From: Tolypothrix sp. FACHB-123
GTDB lineage: Bacteria > Cyanobacteriota > Cyanobacteriia > Cyanobacteriales > Nostocaceae
NCBI RefSeq assembly: GCF_014697075.1
Contig: NZ_JACJRE010000031.1
Coordinates: 1 to 64,000, forward strand
DNA: 64,000 nt
Reading direction: 5' to 3'
Shown here: piece after piece, positions 1 to 8,314 of the stretch
Layout of the letters: each line of letters opens with the position of its first letter
Position numbering within the stretch: position 1 is the stretch's first letter
Notes under the pieces: model-generated
Databases searched by the model: none
What the model was told of the DNA's origin: nothing
The model's input: only the letters and a program-made list of their open reading frames with translations
Made by a program: the position numbers and the translations under genes

Positions 1-103
1 CTCTATTTGCTGGGAAGTTAAATGATTTTTTGCTGGCATTATTCCATTTTTTGACTGAATTCGGCTTTTTATTATACCCTATTTAAATGCTGAACAGCTT
101 ATT

Positions 104-568
104 TTGTTCATTGATGGCAGAATGCAAAAGCTTTCTTTTTGGCCTTTTGCTTTAGCATCAATGGCTTCAGGCGTGCTAGGACTTATACCTTATTTAGCTT
201 TACGGGAAGCGAATCAAGAATTTTCTGGAGAAAAAGATGCTTTCTTAAATCTGCTGGATTCGCGGTTTTTTGGTATTGTTTTGAGTTTCAGTACAATTAT
301 CATACTTACCTATGGATTAACATTAGGTAATTGGGCTGATTTTGTGCAACAATTCCAGAGCGATCGCTTTATTCATGGCATGAGTTTAGCATTTTGTCTT
401 TTCTGCCTTTTATTCCCCACTGTTTTGGTTGATGATATGGCGCGTCGCGGTTGGAATAGTTCTCAAGTATTTTGGGTTATTACATTAATTCCCCTATTGG
501 GTGCGCTGGTTTATCTTTGTCTGCGTCAACCTTTACTAGGATTTCGGAATCAAACATCGCGTGTTTAA
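104..568 (+). CDS. DUF2834-like membrane protein, 5' end apparently frameshifted
   Basis: The product resembles the C-terminal two thirds of a cyanobacterial DUF2834-type integral membrane protein: FIDGRMQKLSFWPFALAS, then IPYLALRE, FVQQFQSDRFIH and VYLCLRQPLL, with about four hydrophobic segments. The function of the family is unknown. The first in-frame codon is TTG at 104 and the first ATG is at 122, but homologues as I remember them carry about 80 more N-terminal residues. Frame 3 from the window edge to a TAA at 84-86 encodes a hydrophobic stretch (ALFHFLTEFGFLLYP) of the kind expected just before this ORF. The gene is therefore probably broken by a frameshift near 80-100 rather than starting at 104. 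A sequencing error is possible. Confidence 0.6.
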   Translation: MFIDGRMQKLSFWPFALASMASGVLGLIPYLALREANQEFSGEKDAFLNLLDSRFFGIVLSFSTIIILTYGLTLGNWADFVQQFQSDRFIHGMSLAFCLFCLLFPTVLVDDMARRGWNSSQVFWVITLIPLLGALVYLCLRQPLLGFRNQTSRV

Positions 569-670
569 ATTTCAGAACATCTAGCCATAGTCAGAAGGTT
601 TTTTTGAATTTTTTGTCCAAACTTAAGTTGTACACAGCAATCAAAAAGCGAAAACCTTTTTATTTCAAAT

Positions 671-1519
671 ATGGCTCCTACTGTTCTAATTACAGGTGCT
701 TCCCAAGGTATTGGTAAAGCAACAGCGTTATTATTTGCCCGTAAAGGATATCAGTTAGTTTTAACATCTCGAAATGCTGAAAACCTAGAAAATACTGCAC
801 AAGAAATCAAAAACTTAGGTTATTCAGCACCATTAACTATAACTGGCGATGTCACTAATCCATCTCAGGTAAGTACCGTAATTGAAACTGCGTTGAATAA
901 TTATGGCTATATTGATGTTTTAATTAATAATGCAGGCATCTTTGCATCTGGGCCTGTTGAGCAATTTTCTCTTAACGATTGGCATCAGGTAATAGATACT
1001 AATTTATGGGGTTATATTCATACAATTAATGCTCTTTTACCTCATTTTTTGGAGCGAGGCAAGGGAACTATAGTTAATGTTAGTTCTATAGGCGGTAAAG
1101 TACCTACTGCTTATTTAGTTCCTTACTGTACGAGTAAATTTGCTGTGACTGGATTAACAGAAGCGCTACAAGCAGAATTGAAACCAAAAAATATTGATGT
1201 TTGTGGAATTTATCCCAATCTCATTCAGAGTAATTTTTTAGATAAGGCAATTTTTCGCGGTAAGGATCTCCAAGACTTAAATCAGCGTCGCGAACAACTG
1301 GAGAATGTGATCAAAAACCCTGTAGTTGAAAAGCCTGAGGATGTAGCTAATGCTATATGGGATGCAGTTGAGAATAAAAAATCAGAAATCCTAGTTGGCT
1401 CTGCAAATTTTTCCCAAACTCTTTATCGCCTATTTCCTGGCTTTATCAAGTGGATTTCTCAGAAAACATTGAAGAATCAAGATTTATCATCAAATCTCAA
1501 ATCAACAATAACCAAGTAG
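671..1519 (+). CDS. Short-chain dehydrogenase/reductase (classical SDR)
   Basis: A 282-residue NAD(P)-dependent oxidoreductase of the classical SDR family. The cofactor motif TGASQGIG is at residues 8-15, NNAG at 86-89, and the catalytic set is Ser139 with Tyr152-x3-Lys156 (YCTSK). The length is slightly above the 250-residue norm because of a C-terminal tail (LYRLFPGFIKWISQKT) that may contact membrane. The substrate cannot be told from sequence. It stands alone: the upstream gene is a damaged membrane-protein gene and the downstream gene is convergent, ending 6 bases away. The start ATG at 671 is the first residue of the Rossmann strand, so no alternative start is needed. Confidence 0.88.
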   Translation: MAPTVLITGASQGIGKATALLFARKGYQLVLTSRNAENLENTAQEIKNLGYSAPLTITGDVTNPSQVSTVIETALNNYGYIDVLINNAGIFASGPVEQFSLNDWHQVIDTNLWGYIHTINALLPHFLERGKGTIVNVSSIGGKVPTAYLVPYCTSKFAVTGLTEALQAELKPKNIDVCGIYPNLIQSNFLDKAIFRGKDLQDLNQRREQLENVIKNPVVEKPEDVANAIWDAVENKKSEILVGSANFSQTLYRLFPGFIKWISQKTLKNQDLSSNLKSTITK

Positions 1520-1525
1520 TAGAAA

Positions 1526-2359
1526 CTACAGGTTATTCAATCTTAATTCTAATGAGCCGCTACTACCTCTATGGGGAGGAATTGTCTTATTTTTATTTCC
1601 CGCAGAGGTTTTTTGAGGGCTAGGAATGGGCATAGGATTTAAAATAGAATTTGGTGAAATTGATTGATTAGCTGCTTGTAATTCCTCCTTTAACAGTTTC
1701 TGATAAATTCGCGGTAAAGAGCTACTAATAGAATTAGTTTCTATACCGTAGCCAAGACTTGTCCAAGTAGGTGATAAACGTTTTAAAACATCATTTAACT
1801 TACCTTGATATAGCAGTTGGGTAATATCAGTTCCCCAAACTTTAGAGTCAATTAACCAACGGTAAACCACCACATCTTGATACTCGGCTTCAAAACTATA
1901 AGCAATCCAAAACATAAAATTCATCGGTTTTGGATGATATCGTGGTGCAATTCGATACCAAGTTGTATTGATAATTTGATATCTTCCCGCAGCAGTGGAA
2001 CAATTTCCCTTGTTAGGGCCAGTAACAATAGTGACACAAATTTCTGGATGACGGCTGAGGTCACGCACCTGCTGACCGCCATAAAGTAGAGAATAGGGAC
2101 GTTTACTGTTGGCTTCACTGGCGGAAATCGTTCGCATTAAGGCGCGGATATAAGGATCGCCACCTTTCATTACCAGGGGTGGTTGTTGAGCTTCAAAGAT
2201 AGGATCGCCTGGCGATCGCAATTCTCCATTTATATACCATTGAAATAAGTATACGAAGCCGAGAAGTGCAGCTATCGGGCCAATCAGTTTTTCAACACCC
2301 TTAAATTTAAAATTTTTCAGAGTTTGACTCCTTAATATTTGCTTGTTAGCTAACAACAA
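1526..2359 (-). CDS. Membrane-anchored lambda-R-like lysozyme/transglycosylase (GH104-type)
   Basis: Residues about 27-42 form one membrane segment (IGPIAALLGFVYLFQW), followed by a muramidase-like domain similar to the phage lambda R endolysin family: ISASEAN with Glu82 as likely catalytic acid, YSLLYGG, DLSRHPE, and the family block STAAGRYQI...TTWYRIA. It probably cleaves peptidoglycan from the periplasmic face. The C-terminal 50 residues are Ser/Asn/Pro-rich and low complexity. The first in-frame start is TTG at 2359 with no clear Shine-Dalgarno site. An AAGGAG lies just inside the ORF, so the true start is uncertain. No holin or other phage genes lie nearby, so this is a resident cell-wall enzyme, not a prophage. 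Confidence 0.75.
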   Translation of the reverse strand: MLLANKQILRSQTLKNFKFKGVEKLIGPIAALLGFVYLFQWYINGELRSPGDPIFEAQQPPLVMKGGDPYIRALMRTISASEANSKRPYSLLYGGQQVRDLSRHPEICVTIVTGPNKGNCSTAAGRYQIINTTWYRIAPRYHPKPMNFMFWIAYSFEAEYQDVVVYRWLIDSKVWGTDITQLLYQGKLNDVLKRLSPTWTSLGYGIETNSISSSLPRIYQKLLKEELQAANQSISPNSILNPMPIPSPQKTSAGNKNKTIPPHRGSSGSLELRLNNL

Positions 2360-2383
2360 TAGTCAAGGCGATCTTTCGTCAAA

Positions 2384-2416
2384 GTTCACCGCAGCATTGC
2401 TGCGTCTTATGTGAAC
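2384..2416. other. Nested inverted repeat
   Basis: Outer arms GTTCAC and GTGAAC enclose a perfect inner hairpin, CGCAGC-ATT-GCTGCG. There is no T-run on either side, so it is not a classical intrinsic terminator. It lies in the 150-base gap upstream of the lysozyme-like gene (minus strand) and downstream of the SDR gene at 2511-3170. Confidence 0.5.
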
Positions 2417-2510
2417 TTGACAACTGATAACTTTCTCCAAAGGCGCGAACTTTGTCCAGACAGGTTAAACCCATCCATGTTAACGCAAGATTTAGCAATC
2501 TATAGTCAGA

Positions 2511-3170
2511 TCAGGCGACATTAGCAAACAATTCACCAAAGCTTTTAGCTGGCGCATCGGCTTTAGAGACAATCTCGGTAATTTTATTCCTTGAGCCTGG
2601 TTCAAATAGTGCTTCTACACAAACCTGAGCAACTTTCTGCCGAGGAATGCTACCATCAAACAACGTATCAGCACCCTGCATCACTATCGGGTTGGAGTTA
2701 TCTTCATTCTTCAACCCACCTGGACGGACAATGGTATAAGTTAAACCGCTTTTTTGCAAGTACTCCTCAGCTTGTTTTTTCCACACCAAAATTAGCCAAA
2801 ACAAATTTAATGGATGGAATAACATAGAAGTACATAAAGAAGTAACTAAGACAAAATGCTCTATTCCTTTGGCTTTAGCAGCATCTACTAAATTTTTTGT
2901 CCCTTCAAAATCTACCTTGTAAGGCCCAGTCAGATCAAAGCTGGGTTTTGCACCAGTGGCGCACAGCACAACTGTGCTATCACCTAAAGCCGCAGTCAGG
3001 GTTTGGGGATTTAACACATCACCCACCACCAAATCTACCTCAGCAGGCAAAATTCCTTGAGCTTTCTCAGTATCCCTGACTAAAGCGCGAACGGGAATAT
3101 TGCGTGCTATCAGTTCTTGTACAATGCGCCGACCTGTTTCACCTGTGGCCCCTGCTACAAATGCTTTCAT
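2511..3170 (-). CDS. Atypical SDR / NmrA-like NAD(P)-binding protein
   Basis: A 219-residue protein with the Rossmann signature GATGETGRRIVQEL at residues 7-20, the extended motif DVLNPQTL, VVLCATGAKPSF, and YTIVRPGGL near residue 150, which marks atypical (NAD(P)-binding, Ycf39/NmrA-like) SDRs. These often lack the Tyr-x3-Lys active site and act as redox sensors or assembly factors; no YxxxK is evident here. The ATG at 3170 is immediately followed by the dinucleotide-binding strand, so the start is secure. The neighbouring DUF1997 gene is divergent. Confidence 0.85.
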   Translation of the reverse strand: MKAFVAGATGETGRRIVQELIARNIPVRALVRDTEKAQGILPAEVDLVVGDVLNPQTLTAALGDSTVVLCATGAKPSFDLTGPYKVDFEGTKNLVDAAKAKGIEHFVLVTSLCTSMLFHPLNLFWLILVWKKQAEEYLQKSGLTYTIVRPGGLKNEDNSNPIVMQGADTLFDGSIPRQKVAQVCVEALFEPGSRNKITEIVSKADAPAKSFGELFANVA

Positions 3171-3348
3171 GATAAACGCTATCCTGGGAAACTAATATGT
3201 GATTGTTCAGTTCTTTATTGTAGTGATTCTACGAAGTCCATGACAGATTCATGAGGATTCCGTCAAAATAGAATCCAAGTGCGAAATGACCCACGTAAGC
3301 TGGGAACGATTAATATAGACCAACGCCAAAGGATGCAGGAACGCATTT

Positions 3349-4026
3349 ATGCTTTCAAGAAACGGCGAATATCAATCATTAGAAATAAAAGAAACAGTTT
3401 TACCTGTGGCGTCTCATCTAACAGAAGCTGAGGACGCACTGACAGGAGTAGCACAAGCAACGCCAACTAAATTTTATGGTTGCTACAGCGATTATATGGA
3501 AATGTCTGCACCAGCAGATCTAGTTGCTGAGTATTTGAATACTCATGCTTCATGGTTTGCGCGCTGCGCTGAACCTATGAAAGTGCAACCACTAGGAGAA
3601 AATGGCTACGCTTTAATAATTGGCCGTTTTGGTTCTTTTGGCTATGAAGTTGAGCCGAAAATTGGTTTGGAATTATTACCAGCCGATGAAGGAGTCTACC
3701 GTATTCGTACTATCCCCATACCTGATTACCGCGCACCAGGTTACGACGTAGATTATCGAGCATCACTGAAATTAGTAGAAAATTTGGCTGAAGTTCCCAG
3801 TAAATTTGCTGAAATGACAAGAGTCGAGTGGGAATTGGATTTGACTGTGGAACTTCACTTTCCCCGGTTTATTCAGCGATTACCCAAGTCTTTAATTCAA
3901 TCTACAGGCGATCGCTTACTTAACCAAATCGTCCGTCAAGTTTCTCGGCGCTTAACTCGCAAAGTCCAAGAAGATTTTCATCAATCTTTAGGAATCCCCT
4001 TTTCTGCTTCTAAAAAGAAGCGGTAA
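3349..4026 (+). CDS. DUF1997 family protein
   Basis: A 225-residue soluble protein matching the cyanobacterial/plastid DUF1997 family: FYGCYSDYMEMSAP near residue 45, the aromatic ASWFARCAEPMKV block, and YALIIGRFGSFGYEVEPKIGLELLP. The family appears to have a START/SRPBCC-like fold and is conserved in photosynthetic organisms; its role is not known to me. The C-terminus is basic (SASKKKR). The ATG at 3349 is preceded by a purine-rich GCAGGAACG. It is likely a single-gene unit, followed by an inverted-repeat element. Confidence 0.85.
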   Translation: MLSRNGEYQSLEIKETVLPVASHLTEAEDALTGVAQATPTKFYGCYSDYMEMSAPADLVAEYLNTHASWFARCAEPMKVQPLGENGYALIIGRFGSFGYEVEPKIGLELLPADEGVYRIRTIPIPDYRAPGYDVDYRASLKLVENLAEVPSKFAEMTRVEWELDLTVELHFPRFIQRLPKSLIQSTGDRLLNQIVRQVSRRLTRKVQEDFHQSLGIPFSASKKKR

Positions 4027-4041
4027 TACAGTCAACAGTCA

Positions 4042-4104
4042 GTAGGGGCGGGTTTATTGAAAATAATCGTTTATCAGTGAGGATATTTGTGAACCCGCCC
4101 GTAC
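4042..4104. repeat. MITE-like inverted repeat element
   Basis: Arms GTAGGGGCGGGTT and AACCCGCCCGTAC bound a 37-base AT-rich interior. GC-rich terminal arms with a constant AT core are typical of small interspersed elements between cyanobacterial genes. It lies between two convergent genes and could also act as a transcription barrier. Confidence 0.55.
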
Positions 4105-4172
4105 AGTTGTCAATAGTCAATAGTCCATAATCCACAATCTATTGACCATTGACTAATGACTAATGACCATTG
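4105..4172. repeat. Short tandem repeats (TGACTAA/TCAATAG type)
   Basis: Degenerate 7-10-base units (TCAATAGTC, TGACTAATGAC, ACCATTGAC) are repeated head to tail between two convergent genes. This is the STRR class common between genes in filamentous cyanobacteria; no coding potential is seen. Confidence 0.6.
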
Positions 4173-4180
4173 ACTAATAA

Positions 4181-4651
4181 CTATGCATTTGTGAGAATTC
4201 TTTGCACAATTTGTACCCCAGTGACGGCTTGCCAAGCAAATAGTCCTAATAGGGTAAAGTTTACTAAAATATGTGTCATTCTTGCCCAATTTGCTCCTTT
4301 TTGCATATAAGGAGATAGAGCAGCAGAAAAAGCAATCAGGGTAGTCATCCCTAAACCTGCCAATAGGTGAGGGCCAACAAACAATTTGCCATTATTAATG
4401 TAGGTTACAGTCATACCACCAACTGAACCCGCGACCATTAGACCCAAGAGTATAGAGCCAATTTCGTGATGTCTAATGTTATATCTACCTTTAATTAGTT
4501 CTTTTTTTTGGTCACCCTGTGCATTTCGAGTACGCTGTACTTGTAGCCCTAAATAAGCAGCATAAATTGATACCGCAAGTAATAACCACATCAGCAGTGG
4601 GTGAAAGAAGTTCAGCCAATACTTGGTAGATTGAGAAAGTGCCAAATCCAT
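4181..4651 (-). CDS. DUF4079 membrane protein
   Basis: A 156-residue integral membrane protein with four hydrophobic segments (about residues 14-34, 65-85, 92-112, 125-147). The conserved histidines in FFHPLLMW, RHHEIGSILL, GPHLLAGLG and MTHILVN fit DUF4079, a cyanobacterial cytochrome-b-like family in which transmembrane histidines could ligate haem. That role is inferred, not shown. The ATG at 4651 begins a typical N-terminus. It has no operon partner. Confidence 0.82.
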   Translation of the reverse strand: MDLALSQSTKYWLNFFHPLLMWLLLAVSIYAAYLGLQVQRTRNAQGDQKKELIKGRYNIRHHEIGSILLGLMVAGSVGGMTVTYINNGKLFVGPHLLAGLGMTTLIAFSAALSPYMQKGANWARMTHILVNFTLLGLFAWQAVTGVQIVQRILTNA

Positions 4652-4869
4652 AGGTTAATCGCCCGATTATTAAATCTTCATAAAAATTAGCATAACTCTA
4701 TTTCTTTAGATTCGCGGTATGAGGTTGAAAAGAGACTAGGGGTTAGGGAAGATGGATTTTTGTTGTTGATTGTGAATTAGTTGGTGGAGTCTCTTGCAAA
4801 AGTGGATAAACAATTTCAGACTGAATTGTGAGGCTAGATCAACAATAACCGTCTGTGCGGAATTTCTCG

Positions 4870-6153
4870 ATGACAGAAAACAATGATATGTTGCTGCTTG
4901 CGGCGGCTAAAAGCGGTGATATCAAGCGACTGAATGCGCTACTGGCTGCTGGTGTAAATGTAGACTCGTGCGATCGCGAAGGAACTACAGCGTTAATGTT
5001 CGCTGCTAATTTAGGTTACACAGAAATTGTGCGATCGCTCTTAGATGCTGGGGCGAATATTAACCTACCGAGAAAACGTTACCGATTGACAGCTTTAATG
5101 CTGGCTGCTAGCGCCAAACAGCTAGATATTGTCAAGCTTTTGATATCTAGAGGCGCAGATGTCAATGCTACCAATGAAGATGGTAGTACAGCTTTAATGG
5201 CAGCCGCACTTAAAGGTTATGTCGATATAGTCAAAGTTTTACTAGCTGCTGGTGCCCAAGTTAACATCACAGATAAAGATGATGACACAGCTTTAAAGGT
5301 AGCAGTCAAGCAGGGACATGCAGCCGTTGTTGAAGCCTTTATCCAAAGTGGCGCAGATGTCAATACCCAAGATGCAGAAGGTGAAACGCTGTTAACAATC
5401 GCCGTAGACTTGGGACATCTAGCAGTTGTGAACACACTTTTAGCGGCTGGAGTTGATGTCAACGCAGAAAATCAAGATGGTGGAACTGCACTATCAGCCG
5501 CAGTCGCCGCAGGAAACATAGAAATTGTCACCGCTTTATTAGATAAAGACATTGATATCAATCACCAAGATAGTGATGGTGAAACACCTTTACATATTTC
5601 GGCGGTGGAAGGCTATTTAGATATAGCCCAAGCTTTACTAAACCGAGGCGCAAATGTGCATATTAAAAATAACCTGGGCGATACACCCATACTGTTAGCT
5701 TCATTACAGGGACACAGCCAAATCGTAGAAGCACTTCTACGCTACGGTGGAGACATTCATGACAAAAATTTGGGTGAGATACCTTTAACCCTAGCTGCAT
5801 TTCAAGGACACAGCCAGACAGTGAAAGTATTACTAGATAACAGTGCCGATCCTAACATCCCAGCAGAAGACGGAAAAACAGCTTTGCTCAAAGCAGCACA
5901 AAGAAATCATCCAGCAGTTTTGCGGTTATTAATAGCTAAAGGCGCAAATGTAAATTTTCAGGATTCAGCCGGAGCTACAGCGTTGATGTGGGCGGCTTCA
6001 GGGGGTTTTCAGCAGTCATTACAAGCGTTAATTGAAGCGGGGGCTGATGTCAATTTAAAAAATCGCGGTGGTTATACTGCTTTGATGATTGCTGACTTTA
6101 ATGGATTTAGAAGTATAGTGCGGAGTTTGCAAAAAGCTGGGGCGCAAGAGTGA
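4870..6153 (+). CDS. Ankyrin-repeat protein
   Basis: About 427 residues made almost wholly of 33-residue ankyrin repeats (roughly twelve), each with the pattern G-x-TAL-x-xAAxxGHxxIVxxLLxxGAdvN. No signal peptide, membrane segment or catalytic domain is seen, so it is presumably a cytoplasmic protein-binding scaffold. A GTG at 4855 would add five residues; the ATG at 4870 (MTENND) is preferred because it begins the first repeat directly. Repeats 3-8 are very similar to each other, consistent with recent internal duplication. Confidence 0.9.
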   Translation: MTENNDMLLLAAAKSGDIKRLNALLAAGVNVDSCDREGTTALMFAANLGYTEIVRSLLDAGANINLPRKRYRLTALMLAASAKQLDIVKLLISRGADVNATNEDGSTALMAAALKGYVDIVKVLLAAGAQVNITDKDDDTALKVAVKQGHAAVVEAFIQSGADVNTQDAEGETLLTIAVDLGHLAVVNTLLAAGVDVNAENQDGGTALSAAVAAGNIEIVTALLDKDIDINHQDSDGETPLHISAVEGYLDIAQALLNRGANVHIKNNLGDTPILLASLQGHSQIVEALLRYGGDIHDKNLGEIPLTLAAFQGHSQTVKVLLDNSADPNIPAEDGKTALLKAAQRNHPAVLRLLIAKGANVNFQDSAGATALMWAASGGFQQSLQALIEAGADVNLKNRGGYTALMIADFNGFRSIVRSLQKAGAQE

Positions 6154-6162
6154 TATAAATTT

Positions 6163-6200
6163 TAGATTTTAGATTTTGGATTTTGGATTTTGGATTGTTG
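6163..6200. repeat. Short tandem repeats (TTTTGGATT type)
   Basis: Nine-base units TTTTAGATT/TTTTGGATT are repeated four to five times downstream of the ankyrin gene. The same family appears at 12357-12428 and 53715-53778 in either orientation, so it is an interspersed STRR-type repeat. Confidence 0.65.
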
Positions 6201-6346
6201 ATTACAGACTTGAAAAGCTGTTCCCTATTCCCTACTATAGATGTGAATAATCACACCCCCGACTGATTTAACCTCTATCTACAATTGCCAAACTGGCAGT
6301 GTATGTATGGCTTGTCAAAATTTACAAGCATAGAGAGGTGAACAGC

Positions 6347-6820
6347 ATGGTTGAATCTTGGATAGTGATTGGGGCTGTCACATTTTTTATTGCACTTGGT
6401 AGTTTCTTCATTACTCCCCGTGATGTTAAATGGTTTGCGTTGTTAACTCGTCCCCAATGGCTAATTTTTGAGCCATTAATCCCCTTTATTTGGACGATAA
6501 TTTTTGTTTGCGGTGCAGCTTCAGCTAATATCGTCTGGCAAAAAAATCCCGGAAGTGCAATTACCTGTTTGCTAATGGGTTTGTACCTTTTATTAGAGAT
6601 AATTACTGTGGCTTATATACCTCTAATGTTGAGGTTACGTAGTCTAGACGTAGGGGAAAAGATTGGGCTAGCAGGTTTAATTTTCAGCGTTGTTCTGGCG
6701 GTTTGTGTTTTCCCAATTTCTTGGATAGCAGCGCTATTACTGGTTCCTTATTTGCTTTGGAGTCCTATCGGAACATATACGACTGATGAGTTAAGACAGC
6801 TAAATCCTGAAGATGCGTAG
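6347..6820 (+). CDS. TspO/MBR-like membrane protein
   Basis: A 157-residue protein with five hydrophobic segments and the order of TspO/MBR (tryptophan-rich sensory/translocator) proteins: LLTRPQWLIFEPLIPFIWTIIF early, then SAITCLLMGLYLLLEI, LVPYLLWSPIGTYTTDEL late. TspO proteins bind tetrapyrroles or sterols in membranes. A GTG at 6299 is in frame, but the ATG at 6347 has GAGAGG (6333-6338) at proper spacing and starts at the first membrane helix, so it is chosen. The family call is from pattern; identity to canonical TspO is not high in the WxxxRP region. Confidence 0.7.
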   Translation: MVESWIVIGAVTFFIALGSFFITPRDVKWFALLTRPQWLIFEPLIPFIWTIIFVCGAASANIVWQKNPGSAITCLLMGLYLLLEIITVAYIPLMLRLRSLDVGEKIGLAGLIFSVVLAVCVFPISWIAALLLVPYLLWSPIGTYTTDELRQLNPEDA

Positions 6821-6846
6821 TCCTGAAACAATGCGACCGATGGTAG

Positions 6847-6867
6847 GGGCATGGCAGTGCCATGCCC
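6847..6867. terminator. Perfect hairpin followed by TTT (terminator or interspersed palindrome)
   Basis: GGGCATGGCA and TGCCATGCCC are perfect 10-base arms around a single G, followed by TTTAG. It sits 27 bases after the TspO-like stop and could end its transcript. A related palindrome with GGGGCA/TGCCCC arms occurs at 22875-22898, so it is also a mobile-repeat type. Confidence 0.5.
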
Positions 6868-7040
6868 TTTAGAATATATTAATGTTCCACAAACCCTATT
6901 TAAATTGGCATGAGGCTAATCATGCGATCGCGTGACAAATCAACCAGCCTTTTACATCATTATAATCACGTTTGAGATACATATTTTACATCGGCTATAA
7001 TTGCTAAATTAAGGATTTGAAAGAAATAGAAGATTTAGCT

Positions 7041-7316
7041 ATGACAAGCGGTGTCTATATAATGACTAATAAAATTAATGGGCGTAGATATATCGGCTAT
7101 AGTGAAAATATTGAGTATCGTTTTGAAGACAACAGGAAAGTACTTCAAAACGGTAAATTTACTCCAAATAATATACTGTTAATCAATGACTATCAGCAGT
7201 TTGGAGAAGAAGCTTTTATTTGTGGAATCTTGGAAGTTACTGTTAATAATAAATCACTGATGAATCAGCGAGTCGATTACTGGAAAAAGATAATTCAACC
7301 TGAGTACAATCACTAA
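7041..7316 (+). CDS. Small GIY-YIG domain protein
   Basis: Residues 1-20 (SGVYIMTNKINGRRYIGYS) hold the GIY-YIG pair as GVY and YIG with the spacing of this nuclease fold, and an Arg lies nine residues on. The product is only about 90 residues, the size of a minimal GIY-YIG domain, with no intron or homing-site context. A TTG at 7017 would add eight residues but sits only two bases from its AAGG. ATG 7041 follows AGAAGA at normal spacing. The catalytic Glu expected late in the fold may be in VDYWKKIIQPEYN. Whether it is active is unknown. Confidence 0.65.
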   Translation: MTSGVYIMTNKINGRRYIGYSENIEYRFEDNRKVLQNGKFTPNNILLINDYQQFGEEAFICGILEVTVNNKSLMNQRVDYWKKIIQPEYNH

Positions 7317-7367
7317 ACAAGTTAAACTGTGAGAAAAATCATTCTCAAGTAACTTGAAACTTAATCA

Positions 7368-7835
7368 ATGAAAGTCAGAACTGCTACCCCTGATGATGTC
7401 TCGCTGATTTTCTCATTCATTAAAAAGAAAGCGGACTTTGACCGCAATATTGGCGCTTTTTCTGGTGTTTTGCAAGCTTCAGAAGACAAAATCCACAAAA
7501 CGCTATTTAGTGCAATTCCTTTTGCTTACGTTTTGTTTGCAGAGATTGCAGAACGTGAAATTGGATTTGCTTTATATGGATTTAGATACTCATCATTTGC
7601 AGGACAACCGAGTATTTGGCTGGATGATTTATATGTAGATGATAACATGAGAAGCCAAGGAGCCGGAGCAGCTTTAATGAGTCGTCTGGCGGAAATCGCC
7701 AAGCAAAATGATTGTACACATATTGCTTGGAATGCTGATGCACGCAACACTCGCGGTTTAAGTTTTTATCATCGGTTAGGTGCAAAAATTACCGAACAGA
7801 AAGGTAATCGCTGTTTTTTAATCTGGACTCCATAG
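7368..7835 (+). CDS. GNAT family N-acetyltransferase
   Basis: A 155-residue GNAT enzyme. Motif A is IWLDDLYVDDNMRSQGAGAALM (core R-S-Q-G-A-G-A at about residue 95, the acetyl-CoA pyrophosphate loop). Motif B follows as WNADARNTRGLSFYHRLGA. It acetylates a small amine or protein; the N-terminal segment SLIFSFIKKKADFDR resembles diamine/polyamine-type GNATs, but the substrate is unproven. It starts at ATG 7368 and stands alone 50 bases after the GIY-YIG gene on the same strand. Confidence 0.85.
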   Translation: MKVRTATPDDVSLIFSFIKKKADFDRNIGAFSGVLQASEDKIHKTLFSAIPFAYVLFAEIAEREIGFALYGFRYSSFAGQPSIWLDDLYVDDNMRSQGAGAALMSRLAEIAKQNDCTHIAWNADARNTRGLSFYHRLGAKITEQKGNRCFLIWTP

Positions 7836-7972
7836 GCGCTCCAACTAAGTATTAACTAGCTAATCATTCATACTTGCATTCACTGTATTTTTACATAAAT
7901 TTTCTGACTGAGAAAATGCGATCGCTCTCACCACTTAAAAACCCCATGCCCTATACCTAGTAAAAATTTAAT

Positions 7973-7991
7973 GATAATGATAAACATTTTC
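7973..7991. promoter_or_regulatory. Fur box
   Basis: GATAATGATAAACATTTTC matches the classical 19-base Fur consensus GATAATGATAATCATTATC at 17 of 19 positions. It lies just upstream of AT-rich candidate -10 hexamers (TATATT 8001-8006, TATAAA 8009-8014), where a bound Fur dimer would block RNA polymerase. The nearest downstream coding gene is over 300 bases away; an intrinsic terminator comes first. Confidence 0.6.
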
Positions 7992-8008
7992 AATAAATTT
8001 TATATTTT

Positions 8009-8064
8009 TATAAATACGCCAGCAGACTATACTACCGCTAAAGCCTATGTTTATGGCTTTTTTT
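8009..8064 (+). ncRNA. Candidate Fur-controlled sRNA (IsaR1-like)
   Basis: A Fur box is followed by AT-rich -10 elements, an open stretch (CGCCAGCAGACTATACTACC) and a Rho-independent terminator (AAAGCC-TATGTTTAT-GGCTTT plus T4, 8040-8064). That layout would give a transcript of about 45-65 bases. Cyanobacteria have an iron-stress sRNA, IsaR1, of about this size and under Fur control. I cannot confirm sequence identity, so the IsaR1 label is an inference from architecture. The 5' end is approximate. Confidence 0.42.
8040..8064 (+). terminator. Rho-independent terminator
   Basis: AAAGCC and GGCTTT arms around a 9-base loop, followed by TTTTC. It lies 205 bases after the GNAT stop and 250 bases before the next gene, so it more likely ends a short transcript than either coding gene. 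Confidence 0.65.
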
Positions 8065-8314
8065 CAACCTCTGACTAGATAAATTCTCAGCTTGACTTAT
8101 GGATTAGGTTAAGAGAAACTTACTAAAGACCAATGTACAGACTTGCAAAATTAATAATTTTTGTAAATTTTCTGAGATATATATTTTGAGAGATGGAACA
8201 TTAGTTAACAAATGGCAACTTTGTATCTAAAGTAAAAATGTTCCGACGGCTATATAAATAGCCCTCTACTAAAGCAGTACAATTCAAGCGTACTAATCGT
8301 GGTTGGCCAAGAGC

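Noticed and set aside
1526-2359. Prophage endolysin
   Set aside because: The enzyme is membrane-anchored and no holin, capsid, tail or integrase genes lie nearby.
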